From: an uncultured Chlorobiaceae bacterium
GTDB taxonomy: Bacteria > Bacteroidota > Chlorobiia > Chlorobiales > Chlorobiaceae
DNA: 8,131 nucleotides
NCBI GenBank assembly: GCA_903838095.1
Contig: CAILXE010000509.1
Span: 1 to 8,131, forward strand
Reading direction: 5' to 3'
Under the pieces are notes generated by a model. The model did not search any database. It was not told the DNA's origin and saw nothing but the letters and a program-made list of their open reading frames with translations. The translations under genes and the position numbers were made by a program. Shown in pieces: positions 1-7,204 of this stretch. Every line of letters starts with the position of its first letter. The first letter of the stretch is position 1.

Positions 1-276
1 AGCACTGCCCTTCATTGCTTTCAAATCCCCCCTCAAACACGCCTTCACTGGATAGTCTAGCCACCCTTTGCTTTCAATCAGTAATCGTCGGCTTAACTGT
101 TTCTTTAAAAATCCAACCTTAAAGGGATGACCTTCCCCAGGATACATACAAATCAAATCTATATCTGATGCGGGCCCATGCGTAGCTAATTTTACAGGCC
201 TAGATTCATCAACCAAATATCCAAGTCTTTTCACAAACCAACTTATTACCACTTCCAGAAATGCATCGTTTGACAT
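1..276 (-). CDS. PD-(D/E)XK nuclease-like protein, N-terminal part (3' end off window)
   Basis: The first 92 codons of a gene that continues past the left edge with no stop codon. The pattern fits the catalytic core of the PD-(D/E)XK restriction-endonuclease-like superfamily: Glu8 in a first helix (AFLEVVISWFVKRLGY), then SDIDLI with Asp38/Asp40, then LLIESKGW with Glu68 and Lys70, which would be the metal-binding D...ExK set. The ATG at 274-276 has a strong AAGGAG eight bases upstream and lies one base after the stop of the 245-residue gene, so the two are almost certainly cotranscribed and translationally coupled. Many proteins of this fold cut DNA in restriction or other conflict systems, but others are inactive or act in repair. 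The missing C-terminal part would decide the family. The fold is a good guess; the substrate is unknown. Confidence 0.72.
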   Translation of the reverse strand, partial: MSNDAFLEVVISWFVKRLGYLVDESRPVKLATHGPASDIDLICMYPGEGHPFKVGFLKKQLSRRLLIESKGWLDYPVKACLRGDLKAMKGSA

Positions 277-277
277 C

Positions 278-1015
278 TTATCGTCTCCTTTGTAATACCT
301 GCCATCGAGTTTTGACTTCATCGATGCTTGGCAAATCGGTGTATTTTTGCCACGGGTTTGGAAGGCAACCTTTATACACCCTGTTCTCTTTCTGTAATGA
401 CGGATACAAATCAGGAATAGGATAAATACCGCCTTTTAATTTTCTTCCTTCACTAGCGGCGTATACAAAAGGAGCCATCTGTCGAACAGAAAATGAAAGA
501 TGCCGTGGATGCGACGGCACCTGAAACAGTACCCATTTATTCAATAATCCACATTTGTCAACGGCGGCGGCCAAGGAGAGAAAGTATCCCCTGGGATTGA
601 CCAAGGCAAATACCTGAGAAAAACCCATCTTCTCAACCCTGCGAATTCCATTTACCAGTGACGCCGTCAATTCCTTTAAATATTCACACTTTCCGGATCT
701 TGAAGGCTTGAACCAATGCCAATTAGGAGCACCCCAGTCTTTGCCAGTAGGATTCTTGGCGCGCTCCATTTCTGTTTCAAAAACAATAGCGCCTTTTGAA
801 CCTGTCGGCTCAGTATCTAACGTGGAGCTATCCAACGCCGCAAGTGCCACTGACTTTTTCCTTCTCAGGTCACTAAAACAGGCATCGGCTTCCTTCCACG
901 TATTCCAACCCTTTTTAGTGTAAGTCTCTGCTCGAAAATAATCACCCGTACAAGCGGCAGCATTGCATGGAAGTATTAACAATATGCGCGCGCTTTTCAG
1001 ATCATTTAATTGCAT
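278..1015 (-). CDS. Uncharacterised 245-residue alpha/beta protein
   Basis: I do not recognise this protein with confidence. It opens with a beta-strand-like run ending in a cysteine (ARILLILPC, residues 9-17), then a second cysteine and TGDYFRAETY (22-32). Two further strand-helix units follow: FSQVFALVNPRGYFLSLAAA (132-151) and a strand at WVLFQV (161-166). There are six cysteines (17, 22, 46, 110, 155, 217) and a basic C terminus ending RRR. The opening 'LPC...TGDYFR..Y' faintly recalls the start of DUF6884/YaaA-like proteins ('IPC...YTG..F'), but the rest does not obviously fit, so this is only a lead. No convincing signal peptide or membrane segment is visible. The ATG at 1013-1015 has GGGG seven bases upstream. 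It follows the HEPN and zinc-ribbon genes and sits one base before the nuclease-like gene, so it probably works with them. Confidence 0.8.
   Translation of the reverse strand: MQLNDLKSARILLILPCNAAACTGDYFRAETYTKKGWNTWKEADACFSDLRRKKSVALAALDSSTLDTEPTGSKGAIVFETEMERAKNPTGKDWGAPNWHWFKPSRSGKCEYLKELTASLVNGIRRVEKMGFSQVFALVNPRGYFLSLAAAVDKCGLLNKWVLFQVPSHPRHLSFSVRQMAPFVYAASEGRKLKGGIYPIPDLYPSLQKENRVYKGCLPNPWQKYTDLPSIDEVKTRWQVLQRRR
285..290 (-). promoter_or_regulatory. Shine-Dalgarno site for the left-edge nuclease-like gene
   Basis: On the minus strand this reads AAGGAG, eight bases before the ATG at 274-276. It lies inside the last codons of the upstream 245-residue gene. It is the strongest ribosome binding site in the window and supports a real gene running off the left edge. 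Confidence 0.75.
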
Positions 1016-1147
1016 TTATCTACCCCGCAGCCTTCGCTTTTCTTTCATTATCAAATAATATGCTCTACGGCTCATTGGATAACCAACTACACCCAATCCA
1101 TTAATCCTTGATCTCCTCCCCGCACTCTGGGCAAGTAACCTCATCAT
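1016..1147 (-). CDS. Possible basic 43-residue small protein overlapping the zinc-ribbon gene
   Basis: This is a short open frame with tandem ATGs at 1142-1147. It starts inside the zinc-ribbon gene in the +1 frame and ends with TAA directly abutting the ATG of the 245-residue gene, in the same frame as that gene. The product is strongly basic, with Arg/Lys clusters (GRRSR near the start, MSRRAYYLIM, then KEKRRLRGR at the end). An internal ATG at 1073-1075 would give a 19-residue form. It would account for most of the 85-base spacer that is otherwise empty. Against it: the ribosome binding site is weak (AAGAG eleven bases upstream), it is short, and an alternative is that it is a broken 5' extension of the 245-residue gene. 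Treat it as a candidate only. Confidence 0.28.
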   Translation of the reverse strand: MMRLLAQSAGRRSRINGLGVVGYPMSRRAYYLIMKEKRRLRGR

Positions 1148-1253
1148 CAAAAATCAAACTCTTGGCGACCAATGCCCCGCAATGCTGACACTTAACCACA
1201 TCCGATCCCATCGTGGCATCAAATTCAACGAACTCATCCAAAGGATCACCCAT
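1101..1253 (-). CDS. Small acidic zinc-ribbon protein (50 residues)
   Basis: The protein carries two CxxC knuckles, C22-Q-H-C25 and C41-P-E-C44, separated by 15 residues, the spacing of a minimal zinc ribbon that would hold one zinc ion. It is very acidic: 13 Asp/Glu against 3 Lys and no Arg, which argues against simple nucleic-acid binding and for a protein-protein role. The chosen ATG (1251-1253) overlaps the end of the HEPN gene by eight bases (ATGGGTGA), with GGAG ten bases upstream. A longer frame starting at 1307 exists, but it would lie wholly inside the HEPN coding region and is unlikely. The tight overlap suggests balanced expression with the HEPN protein. A role as its partner or inhibitor, or as a zinc-bound adaptor, is inference. 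Confidence 0.72.
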   Translation of the reverse strand: MGDPLDEFVEFDATMGSDVVKCQHCGALVAKSLIFDDEVTCPECGEEIKD

Positions 1254-1923
1254 TACTGACTTTCTCCGGTGGCAAACGCTTAACCCTATCTTCAAACATA
1301 TGCTCAATAAGATGCCGCGTGCGGGTCAAAATATAATACGCCCAGATCTCTTGAGAATCAGCCGTCAGGCAATGCTCTTCAACCTCTTTGATCGGAAGCA
1401 CTATTGGCGTACCAACAAAAGCGCCGCCAACCATAATCCCCAACGTAAACTCATAATTTTCACCGTTCTCAAGAAAAACCCCAAGATCGTCATGCATCAA
1501 GTGATTGCGAATCAGCCTAAGCTCATTCGCCAACATAAAGTGTTCTCGCGGAATGATCCGGTAATGCGTGGCCGTATTTATTAAGACCAGAAGCGACTGA
1601 TTGACGATCCCGCTGGGATCATCAATAGTAACAATATCCCGACCATGCTTGCAGGTGATCTTACCCTGAAGGTCGATCTCCTCTTCAAGAAGGCAGATCA
1701 GGCACTGCTCGAAAAGCACGCCAGCAAGAATGCAGGCAGCACTGAAATGTCCGAAATAGTAGTTCTGGTGGGTCTGAAACAAAAGAGACAGGATGCGTTC
1801 AGTCCGAGAAGCGGTACTTCTTCCAACGTGCAGGGTCTTGTAATCCAGCTTACACCTGCGCTCATTAGCCAAAGAAAGAAATTCCGGACTATAACGAGAA
1901 GACAGTGGTTGTTTTTCAGCCAT
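1246..1923 (-). CDS. HEPN-domain protein, candidate ribonuclease
   Basis: A 225-residue, mainly helical protein. Residues 55-82 (YYFGHFSAAC...LLEEE) look like the first long helix of a HEPN domain. Residues 131-146 (LANELRLIRNHLMHDD) contain R139-N140-H141-L-M-H144, which matches the R-x4-6-H motif, here in its typical RNHxxH form, found in metal-independent HEPN RNases. DUF4145-like HEPN proteins have similar layout, but I cannot assign the exact family. The ATG at 1921-1923 is preferred over the TTG immediately before it because GAAAGG lies six bases upstream. HEPN proteins are common in toxin-antitoxin, abortive-infection and CRISPR effector systems, where they cut RNA; non-catalytic HEPN domains also exist, but here both motif residues are intact. 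It follows the large ATPase gene and overlaps the zinc-ribbon gene. Confidence 0.8.
   Translation of the reverse strand: MAEKQPLSSRYSPEFLSLANERRCKLDYKTLHVGRSTASRTERILSLLFQTHQNYYFGHFSAACILAGVLFEQCLICLLEEEIDLQGKITCKHGRDIVTIDDPSGIVNQSLLVLINTATHYRIIPREHFMLANELRLIRNHLMHDDLGVFLENGENYEFTLGIMVGGAFVGTPIVLPIKEVEEHCLTADSQEIWAYYILTRTRHLIEHMFEDRVKRLPPEKVSNG
1264..1267 (-). promoter_or_regulatory. Ribosome binding site selecting the zinc-ribbon start
   Basis: Minus-strand GGAG lies ten bases before the ATG at 1251-1253, within the final codons of the HEPN gene. It supports the 50-residue start over the 68-residue alternative. Confidence 0.45.
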
Positions 1924-1997
1924 CAATTACCTTTCAGTAATATTTTATACAAACCGCCTTCCTGAACAATCGCCTCCAGCATCTTCCCTTCTAACAT
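1923..1997 (-). CDS. Possible 24-residue micro-protein or coupling ORF
   Basis: A 24-codon frame fills the space between the large ATPase gene and the HEPN gene almost exactly. Its ATG (1995-1997) is six bases after the ATPase stop and has AAAAGG ten bases upstream; its TGA shares one base with the HEPN ATG (TGATG). The product starts MLEGKMLEAIVQEGG and ends LYKILLKGN, which could form a short amphipathic helix. No family is recognisable. It may be a real small protein, or a translated linker that carries ribosomes from the ATPase cistron to the HEPN start. The position and site are clear in the sequence; translation and function are inference. Confidence 0.38.
   Translation of the reverse strand: MLEGKMLEAIVQEGGLYKILLKGN
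1930..1935 (-). promoter_or_regulatory. Shine-Dalgarno site deciding the HEPN start
   Basis: Minus-strand GAAAGG is six bases before the ATG at 1921-1923 and only three before the preceding TTG, which fixes the ATG as the start. Confidence 0.6.
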
Positions 1998-2003
1998 GAT
2001 TGA

Positions 2004-5000
2004 CTAGCCTTTTGAAATATTAACCACAACAACAGTGCATTTATAAACCGTTTTCTGTACAGGATCCATTCTCAACGAACCTGATCCCAACAATTCATTA
2101 TAATCACAAGGTCCGATATATCGTGGTTCTTCAGCCCATGCATTCATAAGAAACCATAATTGGTATTTTTTCCCTTGCTCTTCAGCGAACCGCTTCTGTT
2201 CATCAGACATCTCAAAACAAAACTCCTGTTCGTTCGCGGCCAAGGACTTTACTTCAATATAAATTATGCCGCCATCTGGATATTCCACAACAAAGTCATA
2301 CCCCGACTCGTCAACATATCTGATTTGACATCCCGGAAAGTTCTCGGGAAGCACTTTCTTTTCCATAATCTCTTCGCCACGACGCCCCGTTTGCTCGCGT
2401 GTATGCCTGCGTTGATCTTTAAGCGTCTTGTCTTGCGGGCTAGATCGAGGATTGCCGAATACGCCTCTCGCAGCATCCTCAAAAACACCAATCTCTATTT
2501 TCTGGGGCTCTGTTTCTTCAATAGGAACAACTTTTTCATCTGTTTGAATCAAGGGTGTCTCCACCTCTTCCTTATGAGTGATCATTCTTTCAGGAAACGT
2601 CTTTAATTCTTCTTTAATTACGACCTCATATTCCTTCCCTAAATCTTTAAGGGACTTCTTCACGCTGTTTATTGATCTTGAGAAAACCTCCTTAATAAAA
2701 TCCTTGATCCTTTTTTCATTAAATCCAAACTCCTTGCAAATTTCCTTGGCAACCTCAACGCTCAAATCTCTCAAGTCACCAGAAAACCAAAAGATGCCTT
2801 TAAATAAAATCCCGTCCGTCTCAATCCAGTTTGAAATTGGCTCCACTTCACGATGCAATCGGTAGCGCAAATTTTGAGCAGAATAGGCCTTTATTTCTGC
2901 TATCTTTTGACAACAGGACTTCAACTCGCTCTCGCCATCCTTGTCCTCTTTCAGGAAACTCCACAGCGAATTAGATAGATCTCTAAAAAAACGGGTTTCC
3001 TCTTCTCTTGAGCGAATATCTTCTGGCAACATTCTTGAACTTCCATCAAGGAGATCGTGCTGATTCAATTCCGCCAAAAGAAGACTGACACTGTAATAAT
3101 CAAGACCGCTGGGAAGGAATAAGACTTCTCTTTTAACATCATCACGCAAATCATTGATTATAGAAATATCAGACACGTAATAATGAATCCTTGGTAGATC
3201 ATTCAAACTTCTGCTGGCATCATATACTCGAACCATATGGGTTGCGAGCTTGGGCCGAACGTTATCCCCATCATTATTTATTGCATCATTGGCACGCAGG
3301 TACATTTTTTTAATGAACTTCTCCATCTCCTTATCAAGAGGTGGATCATTAGTAATTCGTTTGTCATACTCTTCCAAAATAGCATCTACATCTTCTTCGC
3401 GGCTTGAAACAGGATCCTGCGCTGGCCTTTCAGTTCTTATGCCGAGCAACCTTCTTAATTCCAAGCTCCTGATAGCATCCTGCTCAACATAAAATCCGCC
3501 CCTTATTCCCGTCGATGTCTCCGCCGTAAAGAGATAAACTTCCGATGGACGCATAAGTTTTATTTCTCCATCAGGTAGCGAACGCGCAGGCAGCCACTTT
3601 TTATTTTGCAGCCACTTGATCAGCCTGCTTGAAACCTGCAACTCGCTTTCTTTTACATGTTGCTTACCACCAATAGTGACAGTGTAGAAATATGGGAGAG
3701 ATAAATGATTCTTTAAGTCCTCCCATCTGCAATCCAGCATTTTCAGGAACTCCCCAAAGAAGACCTTATCCCGTGCATCAAGCCTCTCTTCCAGAATGCT
3801 CAAGAAATTATTCCCAAAATGCCAATCCAAAAGTTTATAGGCATTACCGTAGCTGACTTTTTTTCTGTATTCCCAATCGTTCCCCCTATAGAGTGCGCCT
3901 GAACCCTCAAGTTGCGATGGAAGTTGCTCGCGGTACTCTTTTTGAAATTTCTTTACAAAGTCATCCTTGCCCTTTGCCTCAAAAACAGGTTTTTGTTCAA
4001 GATTGGGGAAAGCTTTTACACCGCATTTCATTAAGAACTCTCTCCATCCTGCTACTTTCCCAGTAGATGCGTGATCCGTTCCCAAATCAAGGTAGTGAGG
4101 ACTCACAGGAAATACATCATCACACCCTGATAGAAGTCTTTCGATATCATAAAGTGACAAGCCATTTGATTCCGTCAAATATGAATTTGCAAGACATAGA
4201 CTCCCTGCCTTCCTATATTCTCTTTTCCCTTTAATCCTCAACTTTATATCAAATTTAGTAAAATTTTTGTCCTTAAGAAAAAGCACGTAATTATCCAAAG
4301 ACTCACATATTTGTTCGTCCAGCTCACCAGCACCAACTTTTTCAAACTCCTGCCGGATGGTATAGTTGTACAAATTCTCAGGCGTAACTTCCTTGGTCAG
4401 CTCCCAGACAAAACCTCTTGCAACCTGTTGTCTTTCTCGCGGCTCTTCTTCTTTGATATCCTGGGTTAATACACTATATAAATCATGTCTTAACTCCAAA
4501 ACCTGGCCCCGAATGAAATCCGGCAGTCCTGAAGTTGATCTATAAACCGTCGAACTTTCTGACAGTCTTACAATGTTACTGTCTTGACAAGGAATCAAAA
4601 AACACTTCTTCGCCCGCTCAAGAAATTCTTTTCGATCATTAAGCCAATAAGAAAAATTAGAGTGCTTCTTCCCCAGCACAACAAAAAGTGAAAAGAACCA
4701 AGCCGCACCCTTCTCCTGCAAAATGCTATGCTCGGAAAGCTCGGCCAATATGAAATCCTCATTTACTTTCGGTAACTCAAACTCCTTGGCAAGCGTTTCA
4801 CGCAAATCCTCATCAATAGTTTCTGAAAGATATTCTCGACATTCAGATTCTCCCACCCTGTGGTCGATCTCCGAGAAAACAGGAAATAGTAACCTGATCT
4901 CTCTCGGTGCCTCAATCACCTCATGCAACTTTCGCCAAGAATCACTAACATTAGAAACGAGAAAAAGTGCGCTTGATTTAAAGTAGTCCTTTATTGGAGA

Positions 5001-6113
5001 ACAGAGTCCTTTTTCAAGCCATTTTTCTCGCGCATCCTCCTGTAAAGGAAACAATCGATAAATATCTGGCCAAAACTCCCGTGGAGCCATTTTCTTGTAT
5101 AATCCGATCACATCTTCAAACGCCTCAACCGCACACTGAATCAGCCAACAGTTATATTTATCCTCAACCGACTCCAAACTCTCCCGGTCCGGGCTCAAAA
5201 GAAAGCCTGCGTTAATATCGAAAGTAAGGAAGGTGCGTATCCTGGTCGGTAAAAATGCATTCAAATGACCCTCTTTCGAGGCAATAATATGGCCATCGCT
5301 TCCCACTTCAAAAGCGATTTTCACATCAGTCTTATAATCAACCCCCTTGGGCAGCTTTAATCGTCTCTTTTTCTGAACGTGATCCAACAAATCGACTGGA
5401 ATGCTTTTTGACAAAGTATGAACACAAAATCGCTTTCCTGCGATTCCATCTTTCCGCAATTCCACAAACTTAAAGACCTCGCATAGGTTGTTTAGACCTG
5501 AAATCTCAATGTCCGCCTTCTCAAAAGAGGCCTCTGCTCCATTTCTTTGAATAAATATTTTTTTAAGGTTACCCAAAAAAATCATGGGCTTTGCACTGGC
5601 TGCCTCAAACTCCTCGATCTGCCTGTATACCGATTCATACGAATGTCTATCTTTTAACGGCAAGGCAATGGTAACCGTCCAATCACTATATTTATCCTCT
5701 CGATTGATCCAATTGGGCGCTATGACCGTTTCCTCATCGAATTGAAAAGAATAATCGCCGCTATGAATCTCTGGATTCTTGCTAATTGCAAATGTCGCCT
5801 TAAACCCCATTCCGAAAGTACCTATATATTTAAGAGACCTCTTTTTTGTGCTTTGACACATCCCGCATATTGCAGTCACGTGCTCCTTCTCAAATCTAAT
5901 GCCATCGTGCTGAAAGAGCATCCTGTTTTCATCAAGTTGAATTCTCACATTGCAGGCACCGGCGTCCTCCGCATTCTGAAGCAACTCCGGAACCAAATGA
6001 GCAGGATCGGAAAGTTGATTCGTTAAAGTCTCAACCATCCCCCGAACCATGCTGTCTTCCAGCTTTTGCAGCATCTCTGCTTTAAGGCTATCTATATGTT
6101 GTTGAGCATTCAT
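2004..6113 (-). CDS. Sacsin-type GHKL ATPase fused to DUF3883 nuclease-like domain
   Basis: The 1369-residue protein has an N-terminal Hsp90-like (GHKL) ATP-binding domain. E43-L-L-Q-N47-A-E-D-A is the N box, with the general base and the Mg-binding Asn both kept. F67-Q-H-D-G71 followed by AIC...STK (81-90) replaces the classical DxGxG box in the manner of bacterial sacsin-like proteins. I97-G-T-F-G-M-G-F-K105 is the glycine-rich ATP lid. The long middle part (about 120-1150) shows sacsin-like traits such as GWREFLMKCGV near 689 and a 'W-L-P...P-S-E-V-Y-L' stretch near 835-857. A charged linker (about 1160-1240) leads to a DUF3883 domain: G-R-R-G-E-E (1243-1248), GYD with D1273, YIEVK with E1287 and K1289, then FEMS..Q..FAE and YQLWFL, i.e. 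a PD-(D/E)XK-like core with the D and ExK residues intact. It probably acts as an ATP-gated nuclease in phage or plasmid defence; this is inference. The start has only a weak upstream AAAGAG. The frame is intact throughout. Confidence 0.9.
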   Translation of the reverse strand: MNAQQHIDSLKAEMLQKLEDSMVRGMVETLTNQLSDPAHLVPELLQNAEDAGACNVRIQLDENRMLFQHDGIRFEKEHVTAICGMCQSTKKRSLKYIGTFGMGFKATFAISKNPEIHSGDYSFQFDEETVIAPNWINREDKYSDWTVTIALPLKDRHSYESVYRQIEEFEAASAKPMIFLGNLKKIFIQRNGAEASFEKADIEISGLNNLCEVFKFVELRKDGIAGKRFCVHTLSKSIPVDLLDHVQKKRRLKLPKGVDYKTDVKIAFEVGSDGHIIASKEGHLNAFLPTRIRTFLTFDINAGFLLSPDRESLESVEDKYNCWLIQCAVEAFEDVIGLYKKMAPREFWPDIYRLFPLQEDAREKWLEKGLCSPIKDYFKSSALFLVSNVSDSWRKLHEVIEAPREIRLLFPVFSEIDHRVGESECREYLSETIDEDLRETLAKEFELPKVNEDFILAELSEHSILQEKGAAWFFSLFVVLGKKHSNFSYWLNDRKEFLERAKKCFLIPCQDSNIVRLSESSTVYRSTSGLPDFIRGQVLELRHDLYSVLTQDIKEEEPRERQQVARGFVWELTKEVTPENLYNYTIRQEFEKVGAGELDEQICESLDNYVLFLKDKNFTKFDIKLRIKGKREYRKAGSLCLANSYLTESNGLSLYDIERLLSGCDDVFPVSPHYLDLGTDHASTGKVAGWREFLMKCGVKAFPNLEQKPVFEAKGKDDFVKKFQKEYREQLPSQLEGSGALYRGNDWEYRKKVSYGNAYKLLDWHFGNNFLSILEERLDARDKVFFGEFLKMLDCRWEDLKNHLSLPYFYTVTIGGKQHVKESELQVSSRLIKWLQNKKWLPARSLPDGEIKLMRPSEVYLFTAETSTGIRGGFYVEQDAIRSLELRRLLGIRTERPAQDPVSSREEDVDAILEEYDKRITNDPPLDKEMEKFIKKMYLRANDAINNDGDNVRPKLATHMVRVYDASRSLNDLPRIHYYVSDISIINDLRDDVKREVLFLPSGLDYYSVSLLLAELNQHDLLDGSSRMLPEDIRSREEETRFFRDLSNSLWSFLKEDKDGESELKSCCQKIAEIKAYSAQNLRYRLHREVEPISNWIETDGILFKGIFWFSGDLRDLSVEVAKEICKEFGFNEKRIKDFIKEVFSRSINSVKKSLKDLGKEYEVVIKEELKTFPERMITHKEEVETPLIQTDEKVVPIEETEPQKIEIGVFEDAARGVFGNPRSSPQDKTLKDQRRHTREQTGRRGEEIMEKKVLPENFPGCQIRYVDESGYDFVVEYPDGGIIYIEVKSLAANEQEFCFEMSDEQKRFAEEQGKKYQLWFLMNAWAEEPRYIGPCDYNELLGSGSLRMDPVQKTVYKCTVVVVNISKG
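2008..2013 (-). promoter_or_regulatory. Possible ribosome binding site for the 24-codon ORF
   Basis: Minus-strand AAAAGG lies ten bases before the ATG at 1995-1997, overlapping the last codons of the ATPase gene. The spacing is acceptable, the match moderate. It is the main evidence besides packing that the micro-ORF may be translated. Confidence 0.35.
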
Positions 6114-6203
6114 GATATCTTTACTCTTTCTTCAACGTGTAATCCCCACTAAGAGACCACCGCGCTCACATTCGGGCCCTTTTAAGTGATCGCCCACAAT
6201 ACT
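6114..6203 (-). promoter_or_regulatory. 90-bp gap between WYL regulator and ATPase gene; possible control region
   Basis: This is the largest wholly non-coding gap in the window and lies directly after the WYL regulator gene, so a promoter or operator for the downstream genes would fit here. I see a GGGCCC palindrome (about 6175-6180) but no clear -35/-10 pair, no long inverted repeat and no hairpin with a T-run. Only a weak AAAGAG precedes the ATPase ATG. The regulatory assignment rests on position alone. Confidence 0.25.
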
Positions 6204-7193
6204 TCAACAAATCTTTAAATACCCCTCTACCATCGTCTTGATCTCGGCTTTAAAGCCTGCTGGCTCTAGGACAGTCAAACAGGGGATCCAGTTCATAATA
6301 ATGTGTGAAATTTCCTCAGGATGCCCAGGGAATGTCTCAAGGACCAGTGCGCCGTCCTTCTCTTCTTTGACAATCTTCTGTAGAGGAAAATAAGACTTCT
6401 TCTTAAAATATTGCGCAGCTTCCGGTGCGACCTTAATAAGAATCCGCTCTCCCCGTTTCTCTTCGAACCAAATATTTACGCTCTGGTCAAGCATGGCCAT
6501 AAGGTTCGCTGGCGGAACAAATGACTCGTCCTTACGTTCTACTGTCTTCATGCGATCCAGTCGGAGTTTAAGAAGCTTGTTCCGTGCCACGTCCTGAGCA
6601 ATCAAATACCAAAAACCATCGTAAAGGGCGATCTTCAAAGGTTCAAGATCGTAATGCTTCTCTACCCCGTCTCTGGGGACGTAGTGCATATGAATACGCT
6701 CGTAATTATCAATCGCAGCCTCAAGTTCTTTGACCATCGCCTCGTCACACGGAAGTTTTATGCCCGCTGGCAGCTTGGCGTAGAAAGGTGTGTCAAGATC
6801 CCGGGCCAAGAGTCGCTTGAAAAGCCCCCGAAACGACTGCTCGAATTTCTCCCCCAGCGAATGCGAGATATCGAACATAAAAGACAGTAAACTCGCCTGC
6901 TCCTCGCTGAGTTCGACCTTGCGGAGCGAAAAGCCCTCCATGAACACATACCGGCCGCGCTCTTTCTCTGTAATGGGATAACCAGAACGACTTAAAAGAT
7001 CAAAGTCGCGCTGAATCGTGCGCTGAGTCACACCCAATTCAACGGACAATTCAGCAGTAGAGAGCGAACCGCCCTTATCAAGACACGAGAGAATGCTAAT
7101 CAGCCGCTCGACGGTCTTGATATAATCTTTTTTCACCGTAGATTCACGGCTTTTGGACGTCTTTCGTCTTTTGATGAATCCTTTTTTAACCAT
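6204..7193 (-). CDS. HTH-WYL-WCX transcriptional regulator
   Basis: A 329-residue regulator with the usual three-part layout. After a Lys/Arg-rich N-terminal tail (1-22), a DeoR/HTH_11-type winged helix spans about 25-85, with the likely recognition helix at TQRTIQRDFDLL (56-67). The WYL domain follows at about 150-220, including G183-F-W185-Y186-L187-I and the L-R201-L-D-R204 pair that typically binds a ligand such as nucleic acid or a nucleotide. A WCX-like C-terminal extension covers about 235-329. Length and order match PafC/BrxR/CapW-type WYL regulators, many of which repress or activate defence operons in response to DNA damage or infection. The ATG at 7191-7193 has AAAGGTGG just upstream and lies nine bases after the stop of the preceding nuclease-like gene. 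It likely controls this locus, but no operator could be identified. Confidence 0.92.
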   Translation of the reverse strand: MVKKGFIKRRKTSKSRESTVKKDYIKTVERLISILSCLDKGGSLSTAELSVELGVTQRTIQRDFDLLSRSGYPITEKERGRYVFMEGFSLRKVELSEEQASLLSFMFDISHSLGEKFEQSFRGLFKRLLARDLDTPFYAKLPAGIKLPCDEAMVKELEAAIDNYERIHMHYVPRDGVEKHYDLEPLKIALYDGFWYLIAQDVARNKLLKLRLDRMKTVERKDESFVPPANLMAMLDQSVNIWFEEKRGERILIKVAPEAAQYFKKKSYFPLQKIVKEEKDGALVLETFPGHPEEISHIIMNWIPCLTVLEPAGFKAEIKTMVEGYLKIC

Positions 7194-7196
7194 AGC

Positions 7197-7204
7197 CCAC
7201 CTTT
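7197..7204 (-). promoter_or_regulatory. Shine-Dalgarno site for the WYL regulator
   Basis: Minus-strand AAAGGTGG ends three bases before the ATG at 7191-7193, so its AAAGG core is about six bases away. It overlaps the TAA of the preceding gene, which supports translational coupling of the two genes. Confidence 0.55.

Noticed and set aside
950..1015. Lipoprotein or secretion signal at the start of the 245-residue protein (LLILPCNAAAC)
   Set aside because: The hydrophobic run is only about six residues, the N terminus lacks the usual basic start and the segment reads better as a buried beta strand.
2264..2491. 75-codon minus-strand frame
   Set aside because: It lies in another frame wholly inside the DUF3883-encoding end of the large gene, with no motif.
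2004..6113. Assigning the large protein to a named single-gene GHKL defence system such as Tiamat
   Set aside because: A shared Hsp90-like ATPase fold is not enough; I cannot compare sequences here and the operon context differs from a stand-alone gene.
6170..6185. GGGCCC palindrome as an operator or terminator
   Set aside because: Six bases only, not followed by a T-run and not part of a longer inverted repeat that I can see.
6138..6192. A short GTG-initiated frame in the gap after the WYL gene
   Set aside because: No ribosome binding site, a rare start and no overlap signature with the next gene; probably chance.
6758..6949. 63-codon Arg/Ser-rich minus-strand frame
   Set aside because: It lies inside the WYL regulator gene in another frame; its composition is typical of an out-of-frame reading.
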